A stretch of 64,000 bases of DNA from Psococerastis gibbosa (Eukaryota; Arthropoda; Insecta; Psocodea; Psocidae): contig OZ020487.1 in assembly GCA_963971405.1 (NCBI GenBank), forward strand, positions 34,023,371 through 34,087,370, given 5' to 3'. Below the pieces are notes generated by a model, which saw nothing but the letters and a program-made list of their open reading frames with translations, did no database searches and was not told the origin of the DNA. This document shows, piece by piece, positions 20,603 to 32,242 of the stretch. A program made the position numbers and the translations under genes. Position 1 is the stretch's first letter; every line of letters starts with the position of its first letter.

Positions 20603-20638
20603 CAGATCTACGGCAACAGAACTGTTGCCGTAGATCTG
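20603..20638. repeat. Perfect 17-bp hairpin with 2-nt loop
   Basis: cagatctacggcaacag and ctgttgccgtagatctg are exact complements separated by aa. Confidence 0.85.
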
Positions 20639-20649
20639 TCATTGGATCA

Positions 20650-20770
20650 AATAGGACGGTGCAAGGACACAAGGCACCATGCGATCGGAGACCTGTCATA
20701 ACTCCACACGGGTACTAACCTACAGAGGCGACTGAAGAGGTCAATCGGATACATTCATTAAATTGTTTGT
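20650..20770 (+). repeat. SINE family S3, copy 2
   Basis: The sequence contains ccatgcgatcggagacctgtc and the tail-like gaagaggtcaatcggataca. It matches the reverse complement of 61480-61580. Confidence 0.55.
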
Positions 20771-21458
20771 ATGCGATTAACCTTTTTTAACTTTAAAAAA
20801 AAAATACATATAAACTGTATATATGATGTAAGCTGTATGTGAGTTTTTAAAAAAAGTTGGCGATTTTTTAAAAATATTTGTACAACGTTTACGCATTTTG
20901 CTGAAAGATATTTTTTCGGCAGGAGAACGGGTTATGATAACCATCTGACTGCTGAACGACAGATTTCTCAGCCGTACTGTTGCTGGTGATACACCACTCG
21001 TAACTCGCTTGCTGTATATTCATATTACGTGGGTATAGCTGTCACAAGCGGTTAGCGTTTTCGACAAAAACATGTGTCGCTCCGTTTCTCTCTATTTTAC
21101 TGCCAATCAGAATAATAAATTAAGCCAACAACAGTCCTGACACTGTTCGAACGCTTCATTGCAATAAGCTCCTGAGACTTTGAATTTCCCTGACAAATTA
21201 AATACTTAATTTCCAGAAGTTTCCTACTCCAGCCGTGTGATGAGACAACGGCTAACCGAAACTGTCTTTGAAATTTTAGTTAAGGGGATCAAGTGACAGT
21301 CAGCTCTTGATGGAGCGATTATCAATTTAATCAATTATTAATTAAAATATTAAGCATTCAGGAGCATTTGAGACAGGTTCACCATCGTGAATTTACAGTA
21401 CTTTAATCTACCTTCAATTCGAGGATAACTTTTTAAGCCTTTGGAAACAAGTCCAATA

Positions 21459-21985
21459 GAGTTCTAAGCAGGGGAGAGGGGACCAGGGTGGCCAAATAAA
21501 TTTTTCGCATATACACTTTTCTTCAGGATCCAAAGTAATAGTCTTCCAATCGGCTCTCTAATTTTTTTGCAACTTGAACCATTATTTCATATATTTCTGA
21601 TGAAGTGGTGTTATTTTTTTGCAACGTTTGGCTTGCGACTTCATAAATAGGAGACACGTTGCTTATGAAATTAAATACTGCTGCAATGACATTATCATTC
21701 AACTGTGCTGTCGTCACTAATGAGCAGTCATTTCAACCTAAGCCTTTAAAATACGGGACATTTTCCGTTCCTTACGAAAAGCATAAGGGACACGGGACAA
21801 ACCCTTCAAATACGGGACTGTCCCTTGAATTACGGAACATTTGGCAACCCTGGATGGGACATTCGATTCCAGTCAAAAATATTTGTATGAATTTCTCTCT
21901 ATATTGAAAAGACGTGGCAGAGGAGTCCAGAATGTCCCATCTCTCCCATCCCTCATAGAGAACTCTACTATCTACATCATACACT
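21459..21985. mobile_element. MITE family M1 interrupted by a hAT element
   Basis: The outer ends are agagttctaagcaggggaga and gagaactctactatctac, the terminal signature of M1. The left terminal repeat is broken at 21483 by the element 21484-21852 and continues at 21853 (gatgggacattcgattcc). The right terminal repeat is intact (cagaatgtcccatctctcc). Confidence 0.75.
21484..21852 (-). mobile_element. hAT element, internally deleted, with transposase remnant
   Basis: The ends CAGGGTGGCCAAAT and ATTTGGCAACCCTG are inverted. The flanks GAGGGGAC and GATGGGAC agree at 7 of 8 positions. A minus-strand frame (stop-bounded, 21717 to 21523) reads NFISNVSPIYEVASQTLQK then YEIMVQVAKKLESRLEDYYF, which resembles a central segment of hAT transposases. 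The zinc-finger and catalytic parts are gone. Confidence 0.8.
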
Positions 21986-22234
21986 CCACATTCTTTATTG
22001 TTATCATTCATCTTGGATGATAGCTTATGTACAAAAGGTGGTCATGAAAAATGTACATTGGTTTGAATTTGAATCTTATAGAAGGACGTGAAATCTGGAT
22101 TGTATGACGCAAAACTACTCGATGTGTTTTGATGAAATTCGGCATATGTACCTCGGTTCACAACAATCATATCGCAGGACTACAGTACACGTAAGTGCGG
22201 CACAGTGTTCAGGAGCCACCACAGCCACGGTCTA

Positions 22235-23112
22235 AAGAACCAGTCCAAGTTTACTCGAACATGCTTTCCAATATATTAATTATTAGGCAGATAATATGAG
22301 CAGTTTCATAGTAAATAATTTTCCTATGATTAAATTTCGGATCTCTCGTTGGTGATAGCCTTCATTTCCCCTATCCCAAAGCTCTTAATTGATCGATGGT
22401 ATTCCAAATCCTAGAACGGGCACACCAATACACTTTAACATACGAATAATAATAATGGCAAGGAACGCAATGTATTGGGGCGTGAATTTCTTTAAAAACT
22501 ATTTTTTGCACAAAAGTTAATCTGTTATTTGGGAATGAAACGTTTTCAGTTTTCTTACTTTATTTAACACCTAAAACATACCAGAAGGTTGAAATCATCG
22601 ATTGAAAGGTTCCACAGAAAAATTATTTTTTAGTAATTTTTCAAGAAAATTTTGTTATTTTTATTTTTTTACCCCCAGAAGCAAACTATCAGGGGGCAAG
22701 CGACCCTCCGCATTTTGTCAACATTAATAACGACTACAATATATGTGAATTTAAAAGAAATCGTTGGAGCCGTTTTTGAGAAATAATTATTTTATACGTT
22801 TTCTTTAGTTTTTTGAGAATAAAACCCGTCCAAATTGAGTTAGCCCAAAATAAAAGAAGTTACCAAGGTATGATTTTTGTGAACCTACATGCTGAATTTC
22901 ATCAAAATCGATCAAGTGGTTTGCCCAGAAATCGATGAACAGACAGAGCGGCAGACAGACAGAGCGACAGACAGACAGACATTTCGTAAAAACCACTTTT
23001 TTGAGTTCCTGGAACCTCAATACTTGTAAATCCGTTGAAATCTCGGAACAAAAAATTTTGACCATCACAAAGCTTTCCTTATAGGCTAGGTACTATGAAT
23101 ATATTGGAAAGC
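22235..23112 (+). mobile_element. Repeat family R1, copy 2
   Basis: This copy matches copy 1 along its length: aagaaccagtccaagtttac head, ttacccccagaagcaaac middle, (CAGA)n tract broken by gagcgg, and gaatatattggaaagc end. The minus-strand frame is open across the microsatellite. Confidence 0.8.
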
Positions 23113-23879
23113 AATAAAATCAAAATCACTATGATTCATGATTGTACATTAATTTCTTTACAAACAAATACATTTGATTTTGATTTAGAGTGTGCATTTA
23201 CTAATAAAATACGCTACATACAGCATACTCGCCATGTCCCCTATTTCTTTTCATGCTCGTTCATTCGTAAGATAACATTATTGAAAGAAAGAAAGAAAGT
23301 ATTTTTCATGTGGGCGATTGGACGTTCTTCCGAGTTAATCAATCCAGCAATTTTCGCCCCCCCCCCCCCTGTAGATCCTGTATAATATACAGTCAAAACT
23401 GCCCTTTCATGTGGAATAGATACATTAAGGTCATCTTTCTCGATAAAAAAAAGAGGAGGTTCTTAGTCCGATTTCTGCGGAACATTAATTTGAAGAGCAT
23501 TATATGGCCATCTCCAAAGAGAAGCCGAGGAAGATGGGGCTGCCCGGGGCAAGTCACGGAGTCAAGTTTCATTTCATAAGCCGATTATTGGTAAGTAGAT
23601 TAATATTGGAAAAGTAAAGTTGGTTCAACATCTTGAATGTTGAAAGCCACCTTCAGCGTTAGCCTCTGAGGCTTTACAACTCTTCATGAAAGTATTCCAT
23701 TCGGTACATTTTCTACCATAGGAATTATCGATCAACGGTGAAAGACTGCATAGGGTGTGAGATGGGATGTGGTAACACATTGTTACACTGTTTTCCTAAC
23801 TATTTAAGGCTACAAATTTAAACATAGTGCACCTATGCGTGAGATTGAAGAGAATAAGGGTAAGACGGCAGGGTCCGAT

Positions 23880-24090
23880 TAACCAATAGGCATAGTAGGC
23901 TCTCGCCTATATCGCGCGGTCAGCTGACATCTTGTAATTTTTGAGTTTGTAGTAATATGATTGTCTTCCTCTATAATAAACATCACTGCTGTTAAAATTC
24001 GCAAAAACCCACTACTCCGCGCCTACTTTTTAAAAACTTTTCCCCCAGGCGAGGGAGGCGCTGAGCTACCCCCGACTTAAAATTCTAGGA
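23880..24090. mobile_element. Possible decayed hAT-like element
   Basis: The start cagggtccgattaacc resembles ends of other families here, and the interior has gcaaaaacccactactcc and a cccccaggcgagggagg stretch as in families H3 and H4. No matching right end or duplication was found. Confidence 0.3.
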
Positions 24091-24099
24091 TACGCTGGA

Positions 24100-25820
24100 A
24101 CTGAACTGGAAAACAACCGTAAAGTCGACTGAAACTTTACACAAGAAGAATGACATCTTCGACGAGCGATAATGCAGGAAAATTGGCTGATAAGGACGCT
24201 AAAGGATCTTTTTACTAAAAGAAAGCCACCAAAAAAATACCCTTCTTTGTGAATATGACTATATTAGTTACACAGTTTACAACGTATCAGTGAAAGTATG
24301 CGTAATGACTATAGAAAACATTTGAGATCAAAATAAATAATATAATAATATTTTATTATTAGCTTACATTACTTCAGTTATCTGCCTGCACAATTGTTTT
24401 CTATTAACGTTTAAATTTTTTCTTAATTCGGTTTTTTTACTTGTATTTGTAATTGTAATTTTCATTTTTACTTTTAAAGGGGCCCACCACGGGACTTGTC
24501 CTTTGTCCATTTTAATATTGTAAATGTTGTTGTTTAATTTGATTTAATACAATTTGATTAATTTGATTTGATTAAAATGATAGGCAAATATCTATTCCGA
24601 TTTCTCGATGCAGCACAATTTATTGTACTGTAAAGATGCTAATAAGCTATAATATTTTGTTATAAAGCTCTTTTAATGGTTACAAACTCATTTACATCGC
24701 TGTCGCAGCTATAAAAACGATAGATGGTAATAAGAAAACATTGCGAAAACGGTCGATAAAGTTGCCGCTATAAAATAATTAGTAAATATAGAATACGACA
24801 CTGTTGGTAATTTCGTTACTGAGGTTAGGACTTGGAACGCCTATAAAATGTTCTCATAAAAATGGAAATTGCCTTAAGAGACCATCTAAGGCAATTTCTA
24901 TGCCGCCGGAGAAAATGGCTCACTCTCTTTATTTAGATTTTAGACCCATGTCTTGGGCCTAAGATAATTTAAGTGTCGAGATAAAATTGTTGTCTTTTAG
25001 CCTATTTTTTATAGGAACGTTTAAGTAAAGTATTTAACATCACGCAATTTAATATCAAGAAGTCATTCACACATAGGCCAGCATATTGAAGGACTTTGGC
25101 CTACATGTAATATGGCCCATTGAAACTTTCCCTGCAGTCCATATGTCCTTTAACTTGGTGCTATAACTTTGCACCATAATTAAACGCTCCATCGCAGCTT
25201 TAGAATCATTAATTCAATTTTTTGGAGAGATTTGAAAAAGATTACAAAACAGGTAGGTTTTCAAAAGTTTCGAAGCAATTTTCCATTTTACTTTCTTAGT
25301 TTAAAAAAAGGCGAAACTTAGACTTTCAGACATTTTTAAATTCAAATTAATTTCTATCTGCCACCCTGCTGGTGCTGGAGGTACAGCAAACCCATAGTAA
25401 TTTTCCTCCTTAAAAGCCACCACAGTGTTGCGCCATTTACTTTCCAACTCCCCTTCTATACTTAATTCCACCCTTCATTATGCCAGAGTTCGCAGTTTTT
25501 AACGGCTCATAATGGCCGCAATCAATTTAACATTTAAAACTCACATTAAACCTTAATTCAGTTAAAGTTTTAATTCACGGAAAACCGTCGTTTTTCCACT
25601 TATTCATAAAGTTTCCCGAAAGAAAATCGCTCTGAATGGAAACGATAAAAATGTTTGACATCGTAATAAATAAATAAAAATCATCGCTGGGGAATCAAAG
25701 GAATGGGACTGCATTACTCCTAATCCAGTTTTGTAGTTTCTATATATTTTCCTAAAAATCATTTTCAATTTGATTAGTGGAATTTATTTAAGAAGTAATT
25801 TTTACTTCAGGAGTAAATAA
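24100..25820. other. AT-rich stretch, no supported feature
   Basis: The only structure I see is a 12-bp hairpin near 24865-24900 (gaaattgcctta / taaggcaatttc). Confidence 0.45.
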
Positions 25821-25823
25821 GAG

Positions 25824-26567
25824 CATTGGCGTAAATAGGGGGTTATCGGGGCACCCGTAGCCCCCCTCAGGGGCACCCGTAGCCCCCCCCAAGGGCAACC
25901 GTAGCCCCCCCCCACAAGGGCACCCGAAGCCCCCCCCCCCCAGGATATCTGGTGACAAAGACGTTATGCAGGCAAAAGGCATAGTATCGACAATAACGAA
26001 AGGGAAATGAATTCTTGGTATTCTTATTTTCCATGAAAGACATCAGGAAAAAGTACTTTCACAAAAACATATTACTCAAAATACCTAAAACCCCAATATT
26101 TCAGACCTATTTTTTCAAAATTTTTCTTTGGGGGAAACCCCCGGGCCCCCTCAGTGGTAGGCTTATTCGTCGGTAAAAATCACAACTGTACTACTGTAAA
26201 ACCTCACTAATTTGGGCCTATTTCGCATTTTTTTTCTCCAGGGGAGACCCCCGGGCCCCACTTTCTCCAGGGTATAATATTCATAAAACCTCACAAAATT
26301 GGGCCTATTTTTCAATTTTTATCTCCGGGGGAGACCCCCGGGCGCCCCTTTCTACAGGGTGTAAAATGCGCAAAACCTCACTAATTTGGGCCCATTTGGC
26401 CATTTTTGCTCCGGGGGAGACCCCCGAGCCCCCCGTTGTCCAGGGTATAATAATATGCGTTAAACCTCACTAATTTGGACCTATTTATCAATTTTTTTAT
26501 CATAGGGATCAAAGTCTTGGGGTCCTAATGCCCCCCCCTCCAGAAATTTTGGGAATTTACGCCAATG
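25824..26567. mobile_element. hAT-like element (family H4), 744 bp, with two internal tandem arrays
   Basis: The inverted ends CATTGGCGTAAAT and ATTTACGCCAATG are flanked by AATAAGAG and AATGAGAG (7 of 8). Inside the left end are four C-rich units of about 22-27 bp (gggcacccgtagccccccc). From about 26198 to 26520 run units of 86-90 bp beginning aaaacctcactaatttgggc. No coding capacity. Confidence 0.85.
26198..26520. repeat. Tandem array, about 3.7 units of 86-90 bp
   Basis: Units start at 26198, 26284, 26372 and 26462. Each has aaaacctcactaattt, a T-rich middle, ctccgggggagacccccg and an agggtataat-like end. A partial older unit precedes them near 26090. Confidence 0.85.
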
Positions 26568-26635
26568 AATGAGAGAAGAAAAACTTAACGAGTGGCGAAA
26601 AAAAGATTGGTGAAAGACCATTATTCCTCCTTCAC

Positions 26636-26790
26636 ATAGGCGTGTATTCCGCTGGTCAATATTCCGTCTTTTGAGACTATTATGTAGATACTTAACTTAT
26701 CTACATAATAGTCTCCTTAAAACAAAAATCTCAATTTTTTTTTTAATCACAAATGACGGAATATTGACCAGTGGAATACACGCCATAGGA
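26636..26790. mobile_element. Palindromic MITE (family P2), copy 1
   Basis: The ends gcgtgtattccgctggtcaa and its inverse near 26757-26785 bracket an inner inverted pair (gactattatgtagata / atctacataatagtc). Copy 2 is at 60412-60592. Confidence 0.75.
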
Positions 26791-27044
26791 TAATTTGCCG
26801 AATAGTATCCTACAGTTGCACAAATTTGTTTTTGTTCTATTAAAAGTTTAAAAAAGAAGATGAAAAGTTTAATTGCATGCAAACAATGAAATGAATGTAT
26901 TCGAATAACCTTGGGCTTATTGATGACCACAACATCACAAATACAATTCCCGACAATTTTCTTCGACAAGTTTATTCTTTCTAATAATGGACTAAAATAT
27001 TTTTTTCGATTAAAACTAATTATACTTTACTTTATTTGCTCAAT

Positions 27045-27128
27045 AAATTGTTTTTTTTTTCTCTTTTTGGCGCCCCTTCTTATCGGGCGCCGGGGGCGGT
27101 CCGCCCCCCCCCCTCGCTACGCCACTGC
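27045..27128. mobile_element. hAT-like terminus with G/C palindromes
   Basis: The right end is ctcgctacgccactg, preceded by a C run and gggcgccgggggcggtcc. It resembles the cagtggcgtagc ends common in hAT MITEs. The left end was not found. Confidence 0.4.
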
Positions 27129-27329
27129 ATACAGCAGTGGTCATGGGAGGGTAGCCTCTACCGGTGCTCAGGCCTAGACCCTTATTGGGCTGTCGTGCCG
27201 CGGCCTTTTTTTATTTTTATTAGAATAACCTCATCAGTAACCTCACTACATAATCACGACATAACTAAATAACATAACTAATAACTAAATACGTCTTATG
27301 TAGTTGAGCCGAGGAACAGGTTACGACAG

Positions 27330-27665
27330 GTCTCCGATCGAATGGTGTGAATAGAGACTCGCACAACTGCACAAGTACAAGCCAGGACATGTAGATGAGT
27401 AGTAGTACGGACTCTGAATCTCCCCCGAAAGGTTGTTGGTTCGAGTCCCTCTATTGACCAATTAGGGCCAATAGTTTTTCGGGTCGGAAGGGGAGGTAAG
27501 CCTATCAAGACCTTTCCGTCCGAGTAGGACTTTCGGGCTTTTTAGTGCCCTAAGCCTCCACCGTTAGCCGCAGGGACACGGCGAACCCTCCGCACACAAG
27601 CCATAACCTGGCAAGTGATTGGAGCGGCGTAACCCTACGTTGCCCACGGGAGCGCGACGAGTAAA
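27330..27665 (+). repeat. tRNA-headed SINE, S1-type head joined to a different body
   Basis: The head gaaaggttgttggttcgagtcc (as ggttgttggttcgagtcc) at 27430-27448 equals the S1 head. The following 200 bp (gggtcggaaggggaggtaag to gggagcgcgacg) is GC-rich and not found in S1. An S3-like piece (gacaggtctccgatcgaatg) lies directly upstream at 27326-27345. Confidence 0.6.
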
Positions 27666-27775
27666 TTCATAAGATGCCTAGAAAAAAAAAAACCAACTTC
27701 TCAACAAAAAATTACGTTTTAAACTTACAAGCAACCTGTGACCCCCCCTCTAAATATTCCGCTGAATCCGCCCTT

Positions 27776-27830
27776 GTGTAAGAGAGGGCTTTATAGCCCT
27801 TACTCCACTATTTATTTACTTATTAGTTAT
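27776..27830 (+). repeat. S1 tail fragment
   Basis: gtaagagagggctttatagc followed by cctactcc-like sequence and a tttattta run matches the S1 3' end. Confidence 0.6.
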
Positions 27831-27876
27831 TACTAGCACAATACCGCCATGCCACCGAATCGCTGAAATGTTTAGT

Positions 27877-28214
27877 GCCAAAGGCCTTACCATGTTGATT
27901 CCATTAGAGCAGAGCATGTTTCAAACTGCGGGAACTTGGTAGTGTGCACAGCGTTGGCAGGGGAACATGGTGGGACATGATAAAGCGCTTAGGCAGTATA
28001 AGTCGAGTCCTGGTCACCTCCGATTTAATCGTGTGACTTTACCATGTTCCCCAAGTGGTTCGGAATCCACTATAATCAGGAGGTCCACCCTGTTAGTCAA
28101 CTTCCCTTTCCCGGAGGTGAAAGAGTCTGCCCTTAGGGTGCCTCAAGTTAACAAACAGACTCACTCCCCCCGCCAGGCTGACAGGGTTGCTTAAAGCAGA
28201 AACCACAACAACAA
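27877..28214 (+). mobile_element. SINE-like element S2, 338 bp, with 14-bp target duplication
   Basis: CTGAAATGTTTAGT occurs at 27863-27876 and exactly again at 28215-28228. The element ends in a short (ACA)n-type tail (accacaacaacaa). A stretch resembling a B box (agtcgagtcctgg) lies in the 5' half, so a Pol III origin is possible. Copies at 56960-57285 (inverted) and 3735-3985. The duplication and tail point to target-primed retrotransposition. Confidence 0.82.
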
Positions 28215-28229
28215 CTGAAATGTTTAGTA

Positions 28230-29880
28230 AGTGAGTAAGTATATATTGCAGTTTTTCATGTGCAGTTTTCAATGTCTACCCCAGTACTAAGTACTCAAGG
28301 AGACCCGATAAGAGTATGTGTTTTGTTGTTAAATTTAATTTGTTATAAATGAAAATGAGCTGCTTAACATTCATTAAATGAACCGTCAAGGAAGTGACTG
28401 ATTTGTATTTTAAAATCAAATCGATGAAAGGTACAGAATATCTAACCCAGAATATTGAAATCGGAAGCAAAACTTTCACCAGAGAGAAAACTTCGGAAAC
28501 TTTATCTTGCATTTAAAACTTTGCATAAAATGAGCTCAATAAAGTTAATATTGTTATTGTACTAGTAACTATATAACGTTTTCTAACGTTTTCTTTCTCA
28601 TGCCTCAATATTTAACTTGTGCCTGGCTACTCTCAACTTAAACGGCCCAAGCATAAGAAAATGTCAAACGTGAAGAAATCTTTTAGGGCTCTGAGGAAGA
28701 TTAACGAGGTGAGAGTCGGTATGTAGTGCGCCTTTACCTCTATGAAAGCTCCACAGGCGTGGAATAGATAGACTGACTAATATTAACTCTTGCCACACAC
28801 AAAAAAAAAATTGCTTCAACATAGCCGTGGCCAATACAACAGTGGCGTGAGCAGGAACTGAGCGGGGGGGGGGGGGGGTCAATTAATTAAAAAAAATTAG
28901 ATTTTCAGCCTTTCCCATACCATACCATTGAACGTAGTTAGTTAAGACTAGGATAACAAAAATACTTGGGCAATAAAGAATATTTCCTTTGATTCGGCCG
29001 AAGCTCAACGGTATTGCCACTGAATTATATAGGTACAATGTTTTTTTTTAGATTTAAAGGGTAAAATTGACCCAAAATGGAGAGAAAATCACCGGCTCCA
29101 TAAATTTTAAGCAGTAGGGGTAAACTTATTAGTAAAGAACCTCGGATAGTAAAACTTCTAGCACGGCCATGTCACTACTGACCGAGTTCAACGATTATAT
29201 TTATATTAATTTCGTTTAAGCCTTAAGGGAACATTATTTCATTCTGCTCTGCGATTTTTTTTTTATTTTTATAGTGACCCAATTTGAGTTACAAATATGA
29301 CGCCATTTCGATTTTTAGTATTTCGCTCAAAACTCCATGGATTTTGTATTTTTACGCCAGGCCGCCAGGGAACCCCTCTGTCCATGCCAGAGATGATTGG
29401 TCTAGACATTCAAAAACTATGGAAAACACAGCTCGCGTCTGCCACAGCGCAGTGTCGTCTTGACGTGCCACCATGCATTAAGGATTCAGAAAGGTATTAT
29501 GCCTTTAGAAACAGACCATATTTTATACTTTTACCGAAGTGATATATTGTTGGGTTCTCCGATCCACGCTCCACCTGCCATTTAACATTGTTATGAATCT
29601 ACGATACTTTTGTATGCACAATTCTGACGTATACTGTAGAGATGCCACAAATTTTCAATTCTGGATTTGCTTCTGCCTAAGCTAAAGACAAACAAGTAAA
29701 TACCGTAACCTTAAGATATAGGGATTTAACGTCAAAAGGTATTGGCGTTGGTGAGTAGTAAGGCGAAAACAATAATGATATACAATACATACAGTATGAC
29801 TTCCAAAAAATAGTAACCATTTTTTATTTATTTAACCAGTAAGAATACAAATTGTCAAAAAACACATTCCACACCACGTT
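28230..29880. other. No supported gene
   Basis: A cagtggcgtgagcaggaactg end followed by a 14-base G run at 28842-28877 looks like another hAT-like terminus. I see nothing else I can name. The 81-codon frame at 29297-29542 has no recognisable features. Confidence 0.4.
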
Positions 29881-29904
29881 TATGTATATAATTCTTTCTT
29901 CTTT

Positions 29905-29937
29905 CTTTTCCTTGTCCAGTATTCCCTGGACAAGGAG
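29905..29937 (-). other. Hairpin near the 3' end of the retrotransposon
   Basis: CCTTGTCCAG and CTGGACAAGG form a 10-bp stem with a 6-base loop. It precedes an A-rich run on the minus strand. In several non-LTR groups such a 3' structure is recognised by the reverse transcriptase. That role is an inference here. Confidence 0.5.
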
Positions 29938-30130
29938 CATATATTAAAAAAATACAATACATTATAATACCATCCCGCATCCCCAAGCTAGCGCTTATTT
30001 GGGACAAAAGACTCATACAGTGCTGCTAAACAAGGCTTAATCATTTATTTTTGTTATTTATTTATAATGTTTATTTTATTTTTATTTTATTTTAACTTGT
30101 TATTTTAATGTCAGTTTTTATTATTATTAT

Positions 30131-32191
30131 TAACTCCCATTGACTAGCCATCTTTTTATACCCGCTTTTAACTCACCCATCTGTTTAAATTTTTTCATTT
30201 GTGGGGGAAGTTCATTTAATATCTTTGGTATAAGTACTTTGTTTAATCTCTCTCCATATTTGTTATATGTTACCTCAAACTTAAGCTTTTTTGGGTTTCT
30301 TGTATTATACTTCCCATTATCATCTATTTGGTACTCTTTTTAAAAATAGTTATCTCTTATTAATTTATACTTGAATAATTTTGTTATTGGCAAAATGCTA
30401 GCATGTTTGAATTTTTCGTCGTATTCTTTGTATTTCTTGTTGATTTTATTTGATAACATGTTTTTTATTATTCGCTTTTGTATCATTTCTAATTTGTAGG
30501 TGTATGTATTTCTATCTTTGAAGTATACTGTTATACCGTAGCTTACTATGGATTCGACCAGGGCGTGGTACGCTAATTTAATGGTTTTAAAAGGTACTCC
30601 ATATTTTAATCGTGGCAAAGCCGCACTCCCTGAGCGTAGTCGTTTGCATAGTCTTTCTATGTGGTTTTCCCACGTCATTCTACTGTCAATTTCCAGACCA
30701 AGGTACTTATGCTCTTCTACTACTTCAATTTTGTCTTTGCATTTACAATTTTCTATTTTTATTCTGTGCAGGCAGTCGTGTGTATGGAATAAATATTTGT
30801 TTTTTATTTGCAAAGGTCCCCTGTTTCGTATGTGCATGATTTTGTTTTTTTTGCTATTTATAGTTAGTCCGAGGTCGTGTGAGAGTGCCTGTAGTTTTCT
30901 TATGGCGAGGTTCATGTGTACAGTCGCCTCATTGATATCTTTGTTTGCTATTACTAGCGCCATATCATCGGCGAACATAAATGTTTGAATTCCCGTTAGC
31001 AGGGACTGCAATTTATTCGTTGTTATGATATACAGGGTTGGACCGATTAAACTACCCTGGGGTACACCAGACTCCCAGTTTAGTGGGTGGCAAGTTTCAT
31101 CGTGCAACTTGACTGTAGCTGAACGAGCGTATAAGTAATTTGTGAACCAGCTTTTTTCATCTCCCCCTATTCCGATTTGCTGTAGCTGCTCTATTATGAC
31201 GTCATGGGGTAAAACATCGAAAGCCTTGGAGTAGTCTATAAACAAAACAAGAAGGTTATTATTCAAATGGAGTTGGTTATTTACGTACTCACTAAAGTCA
31301 GAAAGGCACTGCTCAGCGCTTTTATTCTTCTGAAAACCGTACTGCTTGTCATTTATTAACTTATTTTTGTTTAAGTATGTTACTAACTGACCATGAACGG
31401 CCTTTTCCATTACTTTCTCTATTGTATTTAATATACATATAGGCCTATAGTTTTTCGGGTCATTTTGTTTTCCGCCTTTAAAGATAGGTCTTATTATTGC
31501 TACTTTCATTTCGTCTGGGATTTTCCCTTCCTTAAAAGATTTATTAATTATGTCAGTGATGATTTTTGTAAGTTCTTTATTGCTTTTCAGGTCTTGCATT
31601 CTAATCATGTCTGAACCTGGCGATTTTTTTGTGTTCAAGCCATCAATAATTTTTTGGACTTCATGACATGTTATTTGTTTAAATTTGAAAACCGCGTCGC
31701 TTTTATTTTGTGAGTTTATTTTGGTTATTGGCCATTTGCAGCCTACACACAGCTTTTGTATTTCTTCCAGAAAAGTAGATAAGAATAGATTTGCAGTGCC
31801 CCGAATATTTTGTTTTGATTTTTCCACCAAGAAATTTTTGTCAATGCCGTCTTCAATACTTTTATTTTTTTTATTACCGGTTAGTCTATTTATTACTTCC
31901 CACATTTTAGATGTATCATTTTTCGCGTTTTTAATTTCATTGTGGATTGATCTACATTTTGCTGCATTTATAATTTTTGTAGTGATGTTTCTTTGTTTAG
32001 TATATCTTTCTCTTAACAGTAAGTTTTTTTTGTTTTTTTTTCCATTTTTTGAATAGTTTGTCCCTTTTCGCAATAGCTATTTTTACCTTAGGTGTAACCC
32101 AAATGCTTTCTCTCTTTTCACGGTTCCCTTTCGTGATTTTTGCCTTTTTATATATGTTTTTAAATGTTGTTATTACTTTATTATTATTATT

Positions 32192-32225
<34 letters not shown>

Positions 32226-32242
32226 GCGTGTATTGCAACCAA
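30131..32242 (-). mobile_element. 5'-truncated non-LTR retrotransposon with intact RT core
   Basis: A 577-codon frame (32073 to 30340) holds the reverse transcriptase: a KKSPGSDMI block near residue 150, an IIRPIFKGG block near 193, FIDYSKAFDVLPHD at 278-291 (first catalytic Asp), SGVPQGSLIGP at 335-345, FADDMALVI at 367-375 (the Y/FxDD catalytic pair), and EEHKYLGLEID near 454. Upstream, residues such as WVTPKVKIAIAKRDKLFKKW lie in another frame at 31997-32242, joined at a T-run frameshift near 32035. Downstream, a frameshift near 30340 (tatttttaaaaag) is followed by a C-terminal block ending LKAGIKRWLVNGS at about 30131. The N-terminal endonuclease and ORF1 are absent. A (TAA)n tract marks the upstream edge. 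Jockey-like by motif order. Confidence 0.9.
32195..32226. repeat. (AAT)n microsatellite
   Basis: About ten aat units lie at the 5' truncation edge of the retrotransposon. Confidence 0.85.

Noticed and set aside
23310..23590. Plus-strand exon ending at gtaagtag near 23585
   Set aside because: The donor looks good, but the frame has a stop shortly upstream and no convincing acceptor.
24864..24900. Hairpin as a microRNA precursor
   Set aside because: The 12-bp stem is too short for a precursor.
30548..30988. Plus-strand ORFs opposite the reverse transcriptase
   Set aside because: They are antisense shadows of the RT frame.
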